DNA of 64,000 bases from the NCBI RefSeq assembly GCF_003852705.1, contig NZ_REFA01000001.1, positions 239,952-303,951 on the forward strand. Reading direction: 5' to 3'. A program made the translations under genes and the position numbers. The notes under the pieces were generated by a model. The model did not search any database and was not told the DNA's origin. It worked only from the letters and a program-made list of their open reading frames with translations. The DNA comes from Amniculibacterium aquaticum (GTDB lineage: Bacteria > Bacteroidota > Bacteroidia > Flavobacteriales > Weeksellaceae). Shown piece by piece: positions 26,152 to 34,875 of this stretch. The number at the start of each line of letters is the position of its first letter. The first letter of the stretch is position 1.

Positions 26152-27273
26152 CTACAACTGCACCATTTCTGTAATCTCTACACCATAACCGGAAACCATT
26201 GGTTTGTGTTGCGGGTTTTGGCTGATGACACGGAATTTGTTGATGCCCATTTTTTTCAAAATCTGTGTCCCAATTCCATATTCCATAAAGTTGGCGGCAA
26301 GTGTTGGTCTTTGCGCTTGTCCGTCTTGGAAATTTAGGAATTGTTGAAGCTTTCTCATCGTATTTTCGGCGTTAGAAACATTGTTGATGAAGATCATCAC
26401 GCCTTTTCCTTCTTGGTTTATTTTTTCGGCCACCTTTTCCAAAAGTGGTGTTTCGCCATTGGTAAATCTGCTGAGAACATCAAAGTAAGAGCTGGAACTT
26501 TGCACCCTAACCAAGACCGGCTCTCCAATTTCCCAATTTCCTTTGGAGAAGGCAAAGTGGATCTGATCGGTATGCTCCTCTTGAAAAGCGTGGAAAGTAA
26601 ATTCACCAAAATGAGTTTTTACTTTTCTCTCCTCAATTTTTCTTACCAAATCTCCTTTCTTCAATTGATAATCGATAAGGTCTTCTATGGAAATAATTTT
26701 AAGGTCTAATTTTTTTGCCAATTCCATCAGTTCCGGTAGTCGGGCCATGGTACCGTCGTCGTTCATGATTTCGCAGATGATGCCGCCTTCCTTCAGTCCT
26801 GCCAATTTTGTAAGGTCGGTTGCTGCTTCTGTATGTCCTGCTCTTTTTAACACGCCTCCGGATTTTGCTCTCAGTGGGAAAATGTGTCCCGGACGCATAA
26901 AGTCTGTAGGTTTGGTTTTTTCGTCCATCAATGCAGCAATGGTTTTCGCTCTGTCGCTGGCAGAAATTCCTGTGGAAACGCCGTCTCCTAATAAGTCGAT
27001 GGACACCGTGAAGGCCGTTTCTTTAGGATCGCTACTTCTGCTGACCATAATGTCCAGACCAAGTTCGTCACATCTTTTTTCAGGAAGTGGAGTGCAGATT
27101 AATCCTCTACCATGGATGGTCATGAAGTTGATGATTTCTGGAGTTACCAATTCTGCAGCCGATAGGAAATCTCCTTCGTTTTCACGGTCTTCATCGTCCA
27201 CAACGATGATGACTTTTCCGTTTTTAAGATCTTCTATGGCTTCTGGTATGGTATTGAGTTTAGACTGTGACAT
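26152..27273 (-). CDS. ribB: RibBA: 3,4-dihydroxy-2-butanone-4-phosphate synthase with a degenerate GTP cyclohydrolase II domain
   Basis: 373 residues. Residues 1-205 are a complete RibB domain: VVDDEDRENEGDF, HGRGLICTPL, DRAKTI and RPGHIFPLRA with GHTEAATDL carry the metal and ribulose-5-phosphate ligands. It makes the four-carbon precursor of riboflavin. Residues 206-373 have the RibA fold, but the zinc-ligand region, normally C-x-x-GD...C-x-C, reads VRVQSSSSYFDVLSRF, so all three cysteines are missing. GTP cyclohydrolase II activity is therefore not expected, and a separate ribA should exist elsewhere. The promoter (TATCTTTG, 27294-27301) abuts the helicase stop codon. Confidence 0.92.
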   Translation of the reverse strand: MSQSKLNTIPEAIEDLKNGKVIIVVDDEDRENEGDFLSAAELVTPEIINFMTIHGRGLICTPLPEKRCDELGLDIMVSRSSDPKETAFTVSIDLLGDGVSTGISASDRAKTIAALMDEKTKPTDFMRPGHIFPLRAKSGGVLKRAGHTEAATDLTKLAGLKEGGIICEIMNDDGTMARLPELMELAKKLDLKIISIEDLIDYQLKKGDLVRKIEERKVKTHFGEFTFHAFQEEHTDQIHFAFSKGNWEIGEPVLVRVQSSSSYFDVLSRFTNGETPLLEKVAEKINQEGKGVMIFINNVSNAENTMRKLQQFLNFQDGQAQRPTLAANFMEYGIGTQILKKMGINKFRVISQNPQHKPMVSGYGVEITEMVQL

Positions 27274-27293
27274 TTTTTATGTAAATTTTTTTG

Positions 27294-27301
27294 CAAAGAT
27301 A
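27294..27301 (-). promoter_or_regulatory. Promoter -7 box of ribBA
   Basis: TATCTTTG on the minus strand, 20 bases before the ATG. No FMN riboswitch fits in this short leader. Confidence 0.45.
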
Positions 27302-27305
27302 CGGT

Positions 27306-29438
27306 TTATGAATGATTTTTCTTGTGGTCCAGGTAGGTCCATAGCAATCTAATTTCACCATAATCAAAATCGTTCGGGAGGTTAGATTTCCAGTCGTTGA
27401 GGTTGTCGTATTGTTGGTCTTGATATTTTTTTTTGAAAACATCAATTTTTTCTTTGGTGATGATTCTTTTCAGGTCAGCCATTTCCAGTGTTCCTGCTTC
27501 AGCAAACTTAGAGAAATGACCAATAATTGTTGTGTTCAAAACTCCTCTTTCTTTGGCAATTTCGGAGATGGATTTTCCTTCCTGGAAGAGCCTCCAAGTA
27601 ACGATGTGTGTCGGTATTTTTACCGTTTTACTCGTGCTTTCTTGTTTTTCTTCTTCCTTAATGAGTGGTTTTTCTAATAAATAAAGGTCTTTTATGTTGT
27701 CCATGTAGTCCACCAAATCGTCCAAGATGGTTTTCAGTTCTTCGTTGTAGCCTTTCATGCCTTTTACACCTTTGGTTTCGGCATAGAGATCTTTGAGTGG
27801 GACAAATATTTTTTCTCGGGTATTTTTCAGGAAAAACTGTGCTGCGCCTGTGGCTTTATTTTCTATTTCTGTCCAGTTCTCTTCACCGATCGTATATTTT
27901 TGAACTTTTTGTAAAAGTATTTTTTCAAATTTTACAAAAATAGTATTTAGGTTTTCACTCTCGGCTTTTAAGGTGGTGTACATGTTTTGCACCTTCACTT
28001 TGTCCGGAAGTTGGGCATTTCTGGTATGGAGGTTCCATTCGTCAATAGCGTTTTTCAACCAAGAGCAATTGATTTTTAGCAGTACTTTTTGGATGGCAAA
28101 ATCGTATTTTTCGGCTTCTAATATTTCATCAATCTTATCGTTTGCATTGGTTTCTTCTTGAAAGTTTTCTACTCTATGGTCGCTAAAGATGACTTCTGGG
28201 GTGATTTTGGATTTCAGAACAATGCCTTCCAAAGTCCTGCATCGGGAAAGCGCTACATAGACCTGTCCAGAGGCAAAAGAGCTGCCTGCATCAATAATCA
28301 ATCGGTCAAAAGTTAGCCCCTGAGATTTATGTATGGTTACCGCCCAAGCCAAACGGATGGGGTATTGTTCGAAACTTCCTACGACTTCTTCTTCAATTTT
28401 TTTGTCTTTTCCAAGTGTGTATTTTTTGTGTTCCCAAACTTCTCTTTTCACTTGGTATTCTTCGGTATGGTTTTCAATTCTTACCCAAACTTCATGTTCT
28501 TCAATACGGGTGATCTCTGCCAATTTTCCGTTGTAATATTTTCTTTCGCCACTGGCATCGTTTCGGATAAACATCACTTGGGCGCCGCATTTTAATTCTA
28601 GAGTTTCCTCATTGGGATATTGGCTTTCCTTAAATTCGCCATGTACTTTTGCATGATACAATCTCGATTTCCCAGGAAGCTCTTTTATTTTTTTTTGATT
28701 AATGTCGTCCGCCATTCTGTTGTGAGAGGTAAGATAGACATACGCTTCATCTTTGGGTTCAAATTGTGGGTCGTATCTTTTGTTCAGTTCATCAAAATCT
28801 ATTTCATAAGGATTTCCTTCCCGAATGGCATTGAGTATTTTCAGGAATTTTTCATCGGTCTGTCGATATACTTTTGTGAGTTCAACGGTTATTAAAGGAG
28901 TTTCTTTAAGTGCCAAGCTATCAAAAAAGAAGGGTGAGTTGTAATACATTTTTAAGATGTTTTCGTCCCTTACCACGGGCGGAAGCTGTTGCAGGTCGCC
29001 GATGAAAAGCATTTGTACGCCTCCAAATTTTTGCTGATTTCTCCTCACGGTTCTCAAGGCAAAATCCATCATGTCCAAAACATCGGCACGAAGCATGGAA
29101 ACCTCGTCTATGATGATGATCTCGATCTCTCGTAACAATTTTTTCTTGTCTTTTCTGTACCTGAAATGCTGTACAAGATCCACAATGTTATTTCCAAGAT
29201 TGCTGTCCACCCTTTCCAAAGTGGGCAAGAACGGTCGCAGCGGCAATCCAAACATGGAATGTATGGTTACGCCACCTGCATTGATGGCTGCAATCCCTGT
29301 AGGTGCAACCACAATGTGTTTTTTTCTAGTTTTCGACACGAAATCGTTCAGGAAAGTGGTCTTTCCGGTACCGGCTTTTCCGGTTAAAAAAATACTTCTG
29401 TTGGTTTGTTCGACAAGATTGAAAAGTGAGGCATTCAT
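27306..29438 (-). CDS. Pif1-like superfamily 1B helicase with C-terminal HTH
   Basis: 710 residues. Walker A is GKAGTGKTTF near residue 19, then APTGIAAINAGG (motif Ia), IIIIDEVSMLRAD (Walker B), FIGDLQQLPPV (motif III), ELTKVYRQ (motif IV) and AVTIHKSQGLTFD with YVALSRCR (motifs V-VI). These define the Pif1/RecD2 helicases, which unwind DNA 5' to 3' and clear G-quadruplexes and forks. The last ~110 residues include THIVTWRLFQEGKSISEIAKERGV-type sequence, a helix-turn-helix like that at the end of RecQ-associated proteins, probably an extra DNA-binding module. Confidence 0.88.
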   Translation of the reverse strand: MNASLFNLVEQTNRSIFLTGKAGTGKTTFLNDFVSKTRKKHIVVAPTGIAAINAGGVTIHSMFGLPLRPFLPTLERVDSNLGNNIVDLVQHFRYRKDKKKLLREIEIIIIDEVSMLRADVLDMMDFALRTVRRNQQKFGGVQMLFIGDLQQLPPVVRDENILKMYYNSPFFFDSLALKETPLITVELTKVYRQTDEKFLKILNAIREGNPYEIDFDELNKRYDPQFEPKDEAYVYLTSHNRMADDINQKKIKELPGKSRLYHAKVHGEFKESQYPNEETLELKCGAQVMFIRNDASGERKYYNGKLAEITRIEEHEVWVRIENHTEEYQVKREVWEHKKYTLGKDKKIEEEVVGSFEQYPIRLAWAVTIHKSQGLTFDRLIIDAGSSFASGQVYVALSRCRTLEGIVLKSKITPEVIFSDHRVENFQEETNANDKIDEILEAEKYDFAIQKVLLKINCSWLKNAIDEWNLHTRNAQLPDKVKVQNMYTTLKAESENLNTIFVKFEKILLQKVQKYTIGEENWTEIENKATGAAQFFLKNTREKIFVPLKDLYAETKGVKGMKGYNEELKTILDDLVDYMDNIKDLYLLEKPLIKEEEKQESTSKTVKIPTHIVTWRLFQEGKSISEIAKERGVLNTTIIGHFSKFAEAGTLEMADLKRIITKEKIDVFKKKYQDQQYDNLNDWKSNLPNDFDYGEIRLLWTYLDHKKNHS

Positions 29439-29483
29439 TTTTCAAAATTAAGTATTATTTTCTTCTTTGTCGATTTGAAATTC

Positions 29484-29491
29484 TATTTTTG
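29484..29491 (+). promoter_or_regulatory. Promoter -7 box of the nucleoid-associated protein gene
   Basis: TATTTTTG, 22 bases before the ATG at 29514, matching TAnnTTTG. Confidence 0.4.
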
Positions 29492-29513
29492 CATTTCTAA
29501 AATTCTAAAAAAA

Positions 29514-30530
29514 ATGATATCAAAAATAGTTGTACATAAAGTTGGTAACAAAATCAATCAGGAAGGTTTGTTCTTGTCCAACGAAGAGCTGAAGTTGGAC
29601 GAAGAAATGTTGGAAGTTCTGGAGAATTACTTTCTTTCCGGCTTCAAATCCGAAGAGCAATTCCAATTTTACAGAGATTCTTATCTTGCCAACAATGTGG
29701 TGTACGGTGCCGTAAGCGAAATTTTTGAAGATCAGGCGAAGTTTCTTTGGGAAAGCGAAACCATTGCAAAGCATCTTTTTGAAATTGCTGAAAACCCAAG
29801 AGTTAGCGGAGGAGAGATTTTTGTAATTTTCTTTGAAGGTGAAGAAAGTGACGCCGGAAAAATTGATAAAATAGGCATCTTTAAAACCGAAAAAAAGGAA
29901 ATGTTCCTAAAAGTGAATGCCAATGATAACGACGGCTACGATCTGGATAAAGATTTCGGAATAGGTCTATCCAAGCCCGACAAAGGGGTGATGATCTACA
30001 ACAACGACAAGGAAACGGGATTTGTACTTTCTGTGTACGATAACAATAAGTCCGGTGATATCTATTATTGGTATGAAGACTTCTTGAAAGTAAAACAGAG
30101 AGACGATGATTATTTTCATACTCAAGAAACACTGACGGTGTACAAAGATTACATCACCAAGCAATTGCCTCAAGAATTTGAAGTTTCTAAAGCCGATCAG
30201 GCGGAATTTCTAAATAAATCTCTGAATTATTTCAAAGAAAAAGAACAGTTTGATTTTGATGATTTCTCTAAAACCGTGCTGCAAGACGAACATGTTATTG
30301 AGAGTTTTGGGAATTTTAAATCCGATTACGAACAAGAAATGCAGGTGGCTCTTTCTGAAGATTTCCCGATCCATCAAACGGCGGTTAAAAAACAACAGAG
30401 ACATTTTAAATCCATCATCAAATTGGATAAAAACTTCCACATCTACATTCATGGTGATCGCAAAATGCTGGAAACCGGACAGGATGATAAAGGAAAATAC
30501 TACCGTCTTTATTTTGAAGAAGAACAATAA
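29514..30530 (+). CDS. Nucleoid-associated protein, NdpA/YejK-like
   Basis: 338 residues from the ATG at 29514. Thirteen in-frame codons upstream overlap the promoter box and are not counted. The N-terminal ISKIVVHKVGNK and the ISGGEIFVIFF-like RVSGGEIFVIFF strand, followed by GIFKTEKKEMFLKV, fit the 37-kDa nucleoid-associated NdpA family. It is acidic overall, as is usual for this family in Bacteroidota. It likely associates with the nucleoid, but its biochemical role is unknown. It stands alone and ends at a clean terminator. Confidence 0.82.
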   Translation: MISKIVVHKVGNKINQEGLFLSNEELKLDEEMLEVLENYFLSGFKSEEQFQFYRDSYLANNVVYGAVSEIFEDQAKFLWESETIAKHLFEIAENPRVSGGEIFVIFFEGEESDAGKIDKIGIFKTEKKEMFLKVNANDNDGYDLDKDFGIGLSKPDKGVMIYNNDKETGFVLSVYDNNKSGDIYYWYEDFLKVKQRDDDYFHTQETLTVYKDYITKQLPQEFEVSKADQAEFLNKSLNYFKEKEQFDFDDFSKTVLQDEHVIESFGNFKSDYEQEMQVALSEDFPIHQTAVKKQQRHFKSIIKLDKNFHIYIHGDRKMLETGQDDKGKYYRLYFEEEQ

Positions 30531-30540
30531 AAAGCATAAA

Positions 30541-30568
30541 AAAATCCCGAATAATTCGGGATTTTTTA
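30541..30568 (+). terminator. Bidirectional terminator between the nucleoid protein and trans-sulfuration gene
   Basis: AAATCCCGAA / TTCGGGATTT ten-base perfect stem with a TAA loop and a T run. Confidence 0.88.
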
Positions 30569-30574
30569 TTGTAC

Positions 30575-31720
30575 TTATGCTTTCAAAGCGTTGTCGATGT
30601 CTGTAAGAAGGTCTTCGATATCTTCGATACCAACACTTAGTCGTACCAAATCATCGGTGATCCCAATCTCGGCTCTTTTTTCAGCCGGGATAGAGGCGTG
30701 GGTCATCAAAGCAGGATGGTTGGCCAAAGACTCAACTCCACCAAGACTTTCTGCCAAAGTGAAAACTTTTAGATTTTCTAAAAACTTGATGGCATCTTCT
30801 TTTTTACCGGAACGGAAAGTGAAAGTAACCATGCCGCCGAAACCATTTCTCATTTGGCTTTTCGCCAATTCGTGTTGTGGGTGGTTGCTAAGTCCTGGGT
30901 AAATGACTTCTTTGATCATTGGGTGGTTCTGTAAAAACTCAGCTACTTTTAGTCCATTTTCGGAATGTCTTTGCATTCTAATCGCCAAAGTTTTTATTCC
31001 TCGCAGAGCCAAATACGAATCGTGAGGGCCCAAAATTGCACCGCTGGCAAACTGTATAAAATGCAATTGCTCGCCCAATTCAGGGGTTTTAGCAATTAAT
31101 GCTCCAGCAATAATATCCGAATGTCCGCCAATGTATTTTGTAGCCGAATGCATTACGATGTCAGCACCCAGATCCAAAGGGTTTTGTAGGTACGGCGAAG
31201 CAAAAGTGTTGTCCACAGCTACTAAAATTCCTTTACCGCTCACAGCTTGGCAAACCGCCTTGATGTCTATGAGTTTCATCAAAGGATTGGTTGGGGTTTC
31301 TAACCAGATCAGCTTGGTTTTGGCCGTAATTTTTTCGGTGATGTTCTCGGTGTTTTCCATATTTACAAAATGGAATTTCAGCTGATATTTTTCAAAAAGC
31401 CTAACGAACATTCTGTAAGAACCACCATAAAGGTCGTCGCAAGCGATTACTTCATCGCCCGGGTTTAGTAATTTTAAAACACAATCGATGGCCGCCAAAC
31501 CGGATCCGAAAGCCAAACCTCTGGCTCCGTTTTCTATGCTTGCCAAGGCATCTTCCAAGGCTTGTCTTGTTGGGTTTGCAGCTCTGGAATATTCATATCC
31601 CGAATGTTCGCCGGGAGATTTTTGTGCAAAAGTCGAGGTTAAAAATAAAGGAACATTGACCGCCCCGGTTACGGCTTCGTGGTGTTGTCCACCGTGTATA
31701 ACTTTGGTATTGAATTTCAT
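30575..31720 (-). CDS. Cystathionine gamma-synthase/gamma-lyase-type PLP enzyme
   Basis: 381 residues, the normal length for this Cys/Met-metabolism PLP family. TKVIHGGQ and YEYSRAANPTR open the protein, FGSGLAAI forms the phosphate loop, VDNTFASPYL holds the PLP-binding aspartate, and HSATKYIGGHSD contains the Schiff-base lysine. RLSVGIEDIEDL closes it. Whether it runs as synthase (methionine) or lyase (cysteine) cannot be decided by eye. It starts 19 bases after gldC and may be read from the gldB promoter. Confidence 0.93.
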   Translation of the reverse strand: MKFNTKVIHGGQHHEAVTGAVNVPLFLTSTFAQKSPGEHSGYEYSRAANPTRQALEDALASIENGARGLAFGSGLAAIDCVLKLLNPGDEVIACDDLYGGSYRMFVRLFEKYQLKFHFVNMENTENITEKITAKTKLIWLETPTNPLMKLIDIKAVCQAVSGKGILVAVDNTFASPYLQNPLDLGADIVMHSATKYIGGHSDIIAGALIAKTPELGEQLHFIQFASGAILGPHDSYLALRGIKTLAIRMQRHSENGLKVAEFLQNHPMIKEVIYPGLSNHPQHELAKSQMRNGFGGMVTFTFRSGKKEDAIKFLENLKVFTLAESLGGVESLANHPALMTHASIPAEKRAEIGITDDLVRLSVGIEDIEDLLTDIDNALKA

Positions 31721-31739
31721 TTTTTTTTGTTTTTTTGAA

Positions 31740-32066
31740 TTATATTCTGATGGCTGATTTTATGGCAAATTCATTGGCCATTTCTTCCAACCACAATGCG
31801 ACATCTTCTTCGCCGGAAGCTCTTTGGTAAGTTTGTCCCAAAGAAACGATGGATTGGTGGATGAACATTTTCATTTGATCGAGTGGCATATCTTTAGTCC
31901 AAAGGTCGATTCTTAGGGCTTCCATGGTTTTGTCGTCCCAAACGGAAATCATGGCCGATTTGGTTTCTTCATTTTTTACACCGCTGTCTTCGGCATTCCA
32001 AGTTAGTTTTTCTGGGATATGGTTGTCATCAAGTTCTACATTGATGGTGATGGTGGTTTGTCTCAT
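31740..32066 (-). CDS. gldC: Gliding motility protein GldC
   Basis: 108 residues, typical GldC size. The start ITINVELDDNHIPEKLTWNAED and LRIDLWTKDMPLDQMK match the conserved body of GldC, a small soluble protein that raises gliding efficiency in Flavobacterium and is thought to support GldB. It follows gldB after 31 bases, the same order as in gliding flavobacteria. Its presence does not prove motility. Confidence 0.9.
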   Translation of the reverse strand: MRQTTITINVELDDNHIPEKLTWNAEDSGVKNEETKSAMISVWDDKTMEALRIDLWTKDMPLDQMKMFIHQSIVSLGQTYQRASGEEDVALWLEEMANEFAIKSAIRI

Positions 32067-32097
32067 TGTATTATAGGTATGTTAAGGATTGTTTGTA

Positions 32098-33078
32098 TTA
32101 ATTTTTAGGTTTGTATTCGCTTTCGTTGAATATTTTTGTAGAGTCCATGGACAATAAATCGGTCAACTTGGTTTCTGGGTGTTTTTCCAAAAACTTTTTA
32201 CAGATTTGCCATCCGATAAAAATTCCCACTTGAGGCGAAGATTTATTGTCGATTTCTGTATAAAATTTAGAAAAAGGACTTTGTAGGATGAATCGCTCTT
32301 CCAATCGGGGATCGTCGCCAAAGACCATGTTGTTTTCAACAAAATAATTCCAAATATTGACTTCGTTGGCTTGTGACCATTCGTACTGTTTTTCGGTATA
32401 GTTCATTTTCAAATGCTCTGCAGTCGTTGGTAAAAAAGCATCTTGAAGCAACATGATTTTACCTTGATAGATCATCTGATCGATGAATTTCATGTGGTTT
32501 TTGTTGGCGGGAACAATATTTTGTGCGAAAACCAATGAGGTTTTTGGGACAATGTTCTCAGGATTCATGGATTTTTGCAAATATTTTTCATATCCGTCGT
32601 AATGCGGGTTTCCTTCGCCCATAAAAGCCGAAATATCGATGAACACCATGTTGGCTTCGGGTTGGTAAAAAATAGGATCGTCCAACGCTTGCAAGCCGGA
32701 TGAGTAAATGAAGACTTTTGGACTTTTGAATTTCGGAAAATAATGCTGGATGTGGGAGAATAGATCGGCCAATCCCGCATTCAACTTGTTGAGGTCTATT
32801 TTTGTCAATGCTTTTTTATAAACTTCAATTTCCTTGGCGTCCGTTCTTCGTTTAGAAAAATCTTCATCGCTTACCGTTCCTTGAAACCAAGGATATTGGG
32901 ATTTAAACTGTTCTAAACCCATGTTGGGATCAAAAAAATCTTTAGAAATATCGACCAATTCTACTTTGGAAATGGGCTTCTTTATTTCGACTTGCCAATT
33001 GTTTTGCTTTTCTTTTTCACAAGAAATCAATCCTAAGGTTAGAGCAGTTGCAAGGGCAAGGTTTCTGAAAATCTTCAT
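32098..33078 (-). CDS. gldB: Gliding motility lipoprotein GldB
   Basis: 326 residues. The signal ends in the lipobox LGLISCEK. The mature protein contains FKSQYPWFQGTVSDEDF, the paired YFPKFKSPKVFIYSSG and FIDISAFMGEGNPHY, and a C-terminal VGIFIGWQICKKFL, as in GldB. GldB is an essential membrane lipoprotein associated with the type IX/gliding machinery. It has an excellent promoter (33104-33134) and heads gldB-gldC. Confidence 0.9.
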   Translation of the reverse strand: MKIFRNLALATALTLGLISCEKEKQNNWQVEIKKPISKVELVDISKDFFDPNMGLEQFKSQYPWFQGTVSDEDFSKRRTDAKEIEVYKKALTKIDLNKLNAGLADLFSHIQHYFPKFKSPKVFIYSSGLQALDDPIFYQPEANMVFIDISAFMGEGNPHYDGYEKYLQKSMNPENIVPKTSLVFAQNIVPANKNHMKFIDQMIYQGKIMLLQDAFLPTTAEHLKMNYTEKQYEWSQANEVNIWNYFVENNMVFGDDPRLEERFILQSPFSKFYTEIDNKSSPQVGIFIGWQICKKFLEKHPETKLTDLLSMDSTKIFNESEYKPKN

Positions 33079-33103
33079 TTTATACGAGTCAAATTTTAGT
33101 ATG

Positions 33104-33134
33104 CAAAAGTAAGCAATAATCGCGGCATCCTCAA
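33104..33134 (-). promoter_or_regulatory. Promoter of gldB-gldC
   Basis: On the minus strand, TTG (33134-33132), 20 bases, TACTTTTG (33111-33104), 25 bases before the ATG. Confidence 0.7.
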
Positions 33135-33317
33135 TTATTTGTAAGGTGATTTTGAATATTTTTGTGGGAATGTTTTTGTTTTTGTTAAAAAGTCTAAATT
33201 GATTTTAGCTTGTGTTAATGTTCAGTTTTTCAGGATCTTATAAGTGTTTCTTTCGCGGTTGTGAAAGTGAAGCCTAATCGGGGTTGACAAATAATTTGAT
33301 ATTTTTTCGAAAAGCAT

Positions 33318-33348
33318 TTGCAAGATATAAAACAAAAGCCTACTTTTG
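33318..33348 (+). promoter_or_regulatory. Promoter of tRNA-Phe
   Basis: TTG (33318-33320), 20 bases, TACTTTTG (33341-33348), about 35 bases before the tRNA. Confidence 0.7.
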
Positions 33349-33383
33349 CACCACAATACTTCTGAAGTGTTGTTTACCAAAAA

Positions 33384-33456
33384 GGTTTCTTAGCTCAGTT
33401 GGTAGAGCAACGGATTGAAAATCCGTGTGTCCCTGGTTCGATTCCTGGAGAAACCA
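33384..33456 (+). tRNA. tRNA-Phe (anticodon GAA)
   Basis: 73-base cloverleaf. Acceptor stem GGTTTCT / AGAAACC, D arm TAGCTCAGTTGGTAGAGCA, anticodon loop TTGAAAA giving GAA, T arm GGTTCGATTCC. CCA is not encoded. It has its own promoter and terminator. Confidence 0.96.
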
Positions 33457-33460
33457 CTTT

Positions 33461-33495
33461 TGATCCGCATTGATTTTTCGATGCGGATTTTTTTT
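33461..33495 (+). terminator. Terminator of tRNA-Phe
   Basis: Stem ATCCGCAT / ATGCGGAT with a 10-base loop and a run of eight Ts, 7 bases after the tRNA. Confidence 0.85.
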
Positions 33496-33532
33496 GTTTA
33501 TTTTTGTCCTTCAAATTCATACAAATTCTAAG

Positions 33533-34321
33533 ATGCAAGAAAAAAAAATAATAGATAAAATTGTTGTTTGGTTAAAGGAATATGCCGAAATAGCTCGTGT
33601 AAAAGGTTATGTTATTGGGGTTTCTGGTGGGGTGGATTCCGGAGTGGTTTCCACACTTTGTGCCATGACGGGTTTAGAGGTTTTGGCAATAGAAATGCCG
33701 ATTCGTCAAAAAAAAGATCAGGTAGATCGTGCGCAAAAACACATGGAGTGGTTGGCGGATCGTTTTCCGAATGTAACAACACGATCCGTAAGTTTGGATG
33801 CCCCTTTTGAAGCTTTTTATTCGACCCTAGCACAGGAGAATGATCATCTGTCGCAACAAAATCTTTCTTTGGCCAATACCAGAAGTCGTTTGAGGATGCT
33901 TACGCTTTATTATTTTGGTCAGATCCACGGACTTTTGGTGTGCGGAACGGGAAATAAAGTGGAAGATTTTGGCATCGGATTCTATACCAAATACGGTGAT
34001 GGTGGTGTCGATGTATCGCCCATTGGAGATCTGTATAAAACCGAAGTGTACGCCTTGGCAAGAGCTCTTAATCTTATTGATGACATCCAAAATGCGATAC
34101 CGACCGACGGATTGTGGGATGCCGAAAGAACCGATGAAAACCAAATTGGTGCGACCTATCCTGAGCTGGAAAAAATTCAAAAAGAATGGGGACTGAAATC
34201 CGAATCGGATTATTCGGGTCGTGATTTAGAAGTTTACAAAATATTTAAACGAATGAATGCTGCGGCACAACATAAAATTAATCCCATTCCGGTTTGTGAT
34301 ATTCAGGAAGATTGGAGGTAA
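33533..34321 (+). CDS. nadE: NAD synthetase (ammonia-dependent type)
   Basis: 262 residues from the ATG at 33533. The open frame upstream to 33470 runs through the tRNA terminator and is rejected. IGVSGGVDSGVV is the N-type ATP-pyrophosphatase P-loop, GTGNKVEDFGIGFYTKYGDG-like sequence binds deamido-NAD, and PTDGLWDAERTDE is the family's flexible loop. No glutaminase domain is present, so ammonia is the nitrogen donor. A TATTTTTG box lies at 33499-33506. Barnase and barstar genes follow closely. Confidence 0.95.
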   Translation: MQEKKIIDKIVVWLKEYAEIARVKGYVIGVSGGVDSGVVSTLCAMTGLEVLAIEMPIRQKKDQVDRAQKHMEWLADRFPNVTTRSVSLDAPFEAFYSTLAQENDHLSQQNLSLANTRSRLRMLTLYYFGQIHGLLVCGTGNKVEDFGIGFYTKYGDGGVDVSPIGDLYKTEVYALARALNLIDDIQNAIPTDGLWDAERTDENQIGATYPELEKIQKEWGLKSESDYSGRDLEVYKIFKRMNAAAQHKINPIPVCDIQEDWR

Positions 34322-34336
34322 TACAAATTTATAAAC

Positions 34337-34864
34337 ATGAACGATAAGATTAAAAATTATTTCATCCTTTTCGTTGGGATTGTACTCGGTTTGGGAATTA
34401 TGTTTTTTTTCAAAACCTATAAAATTGAAAAAAGAACGGAGCAAATCACTCAAAAAGTAGGGAATACTTTTGAATATCCAGAAAAAAAGGTTGAGAATAA
34501 GCAGGTAAATTATAAGGGTAATAATTCTGAAAACGCAGACATTACCGCACTTACCCAAGAAAATGTTGTGGTGGACTATGTAAAAGAAAATCATGAATTG
34601 CCGAACTATTATATCAAAAAATCCGAAGCCAGAAGTCGTGGTTGGGTACCTTCTCAAGGAAACTTGTGCGAGGCAGTACCTGGGAAAGCCATAGGCGGGG
34701 ACAAGTTCAGCAATCGTGAAGGTCAACTTCCAAAAGGAGTTCAGTATTTTGAAGCCGATTTGAATTATATTTGCGGCAGAAGACAGACCGATCGCATGGT
34801 CTATACCAAATCGGGTGATGTTTGGGTGACCCACGATCATTATAAAACTTTTGAAAAGAAATAA
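34337..34864 (+). CDS. Membrane-anchored or secreted barnase-family ribonuclease
   Basis: 175 residues. An uncleaved-looking hydrophobic helix (residues 8-25) is followed by a linker and then a barnase domain (~78-175) that aligns without gaps over its core. The catalytic residues are all kept: Lys95 (barnase K27), Glu139 (E73), Arg149 (R83), Arg153 (R87) and His168 (H102), with GKAIGGDKFSNREG-type loop intact. It should cleave single-stranded RNA after guanine outside the cytoplasm. Two cysteines, 111 and 146, match barnase positions 43 and 80 and could form a disulfide. It lies 15 bases after nadE and 11 before barstar. Confidence 0.9.
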   Translation: MNDKIKNYFILFVGIVLGLGIMFFFKTYKIEKRTEQITQKVGNTFEYPEKKVENKQVNYKGNNSENADITALTQENVVVDYVKENHELPNYYIKKSEARSRGWVPSQGNLCEAVPGKAIGGDKFSNREGQLPKGVQYFEADLNYICGRRQTDRMVYTKSGDVWVTHDHYKTFEKK

Positions 34865-34875
34865 TAATAAATAAA

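Larger units (their letters stand above)
33079..33383. other. Gene-free stretch between gldB and tRNA-Phe
   Basis: Holds the divergent promoters of gldB (33104-33134) and tRNA-Phe (33318-33348). Between them (about 33135-33317) I see AT-rich sequence with no ORF or hairpin worth naming. Confidence 0.6.

Noticed and set aside
27274..27305. FMN riboswitch before ribBA
   Set aside because: The leader is only about 20-30 bases long.
34226..34840. 204-codon minus-strand frame over nadE/barnase
   Set aside because: Antisense shadow; the plus strand encodes recognisable NadE and barnase.
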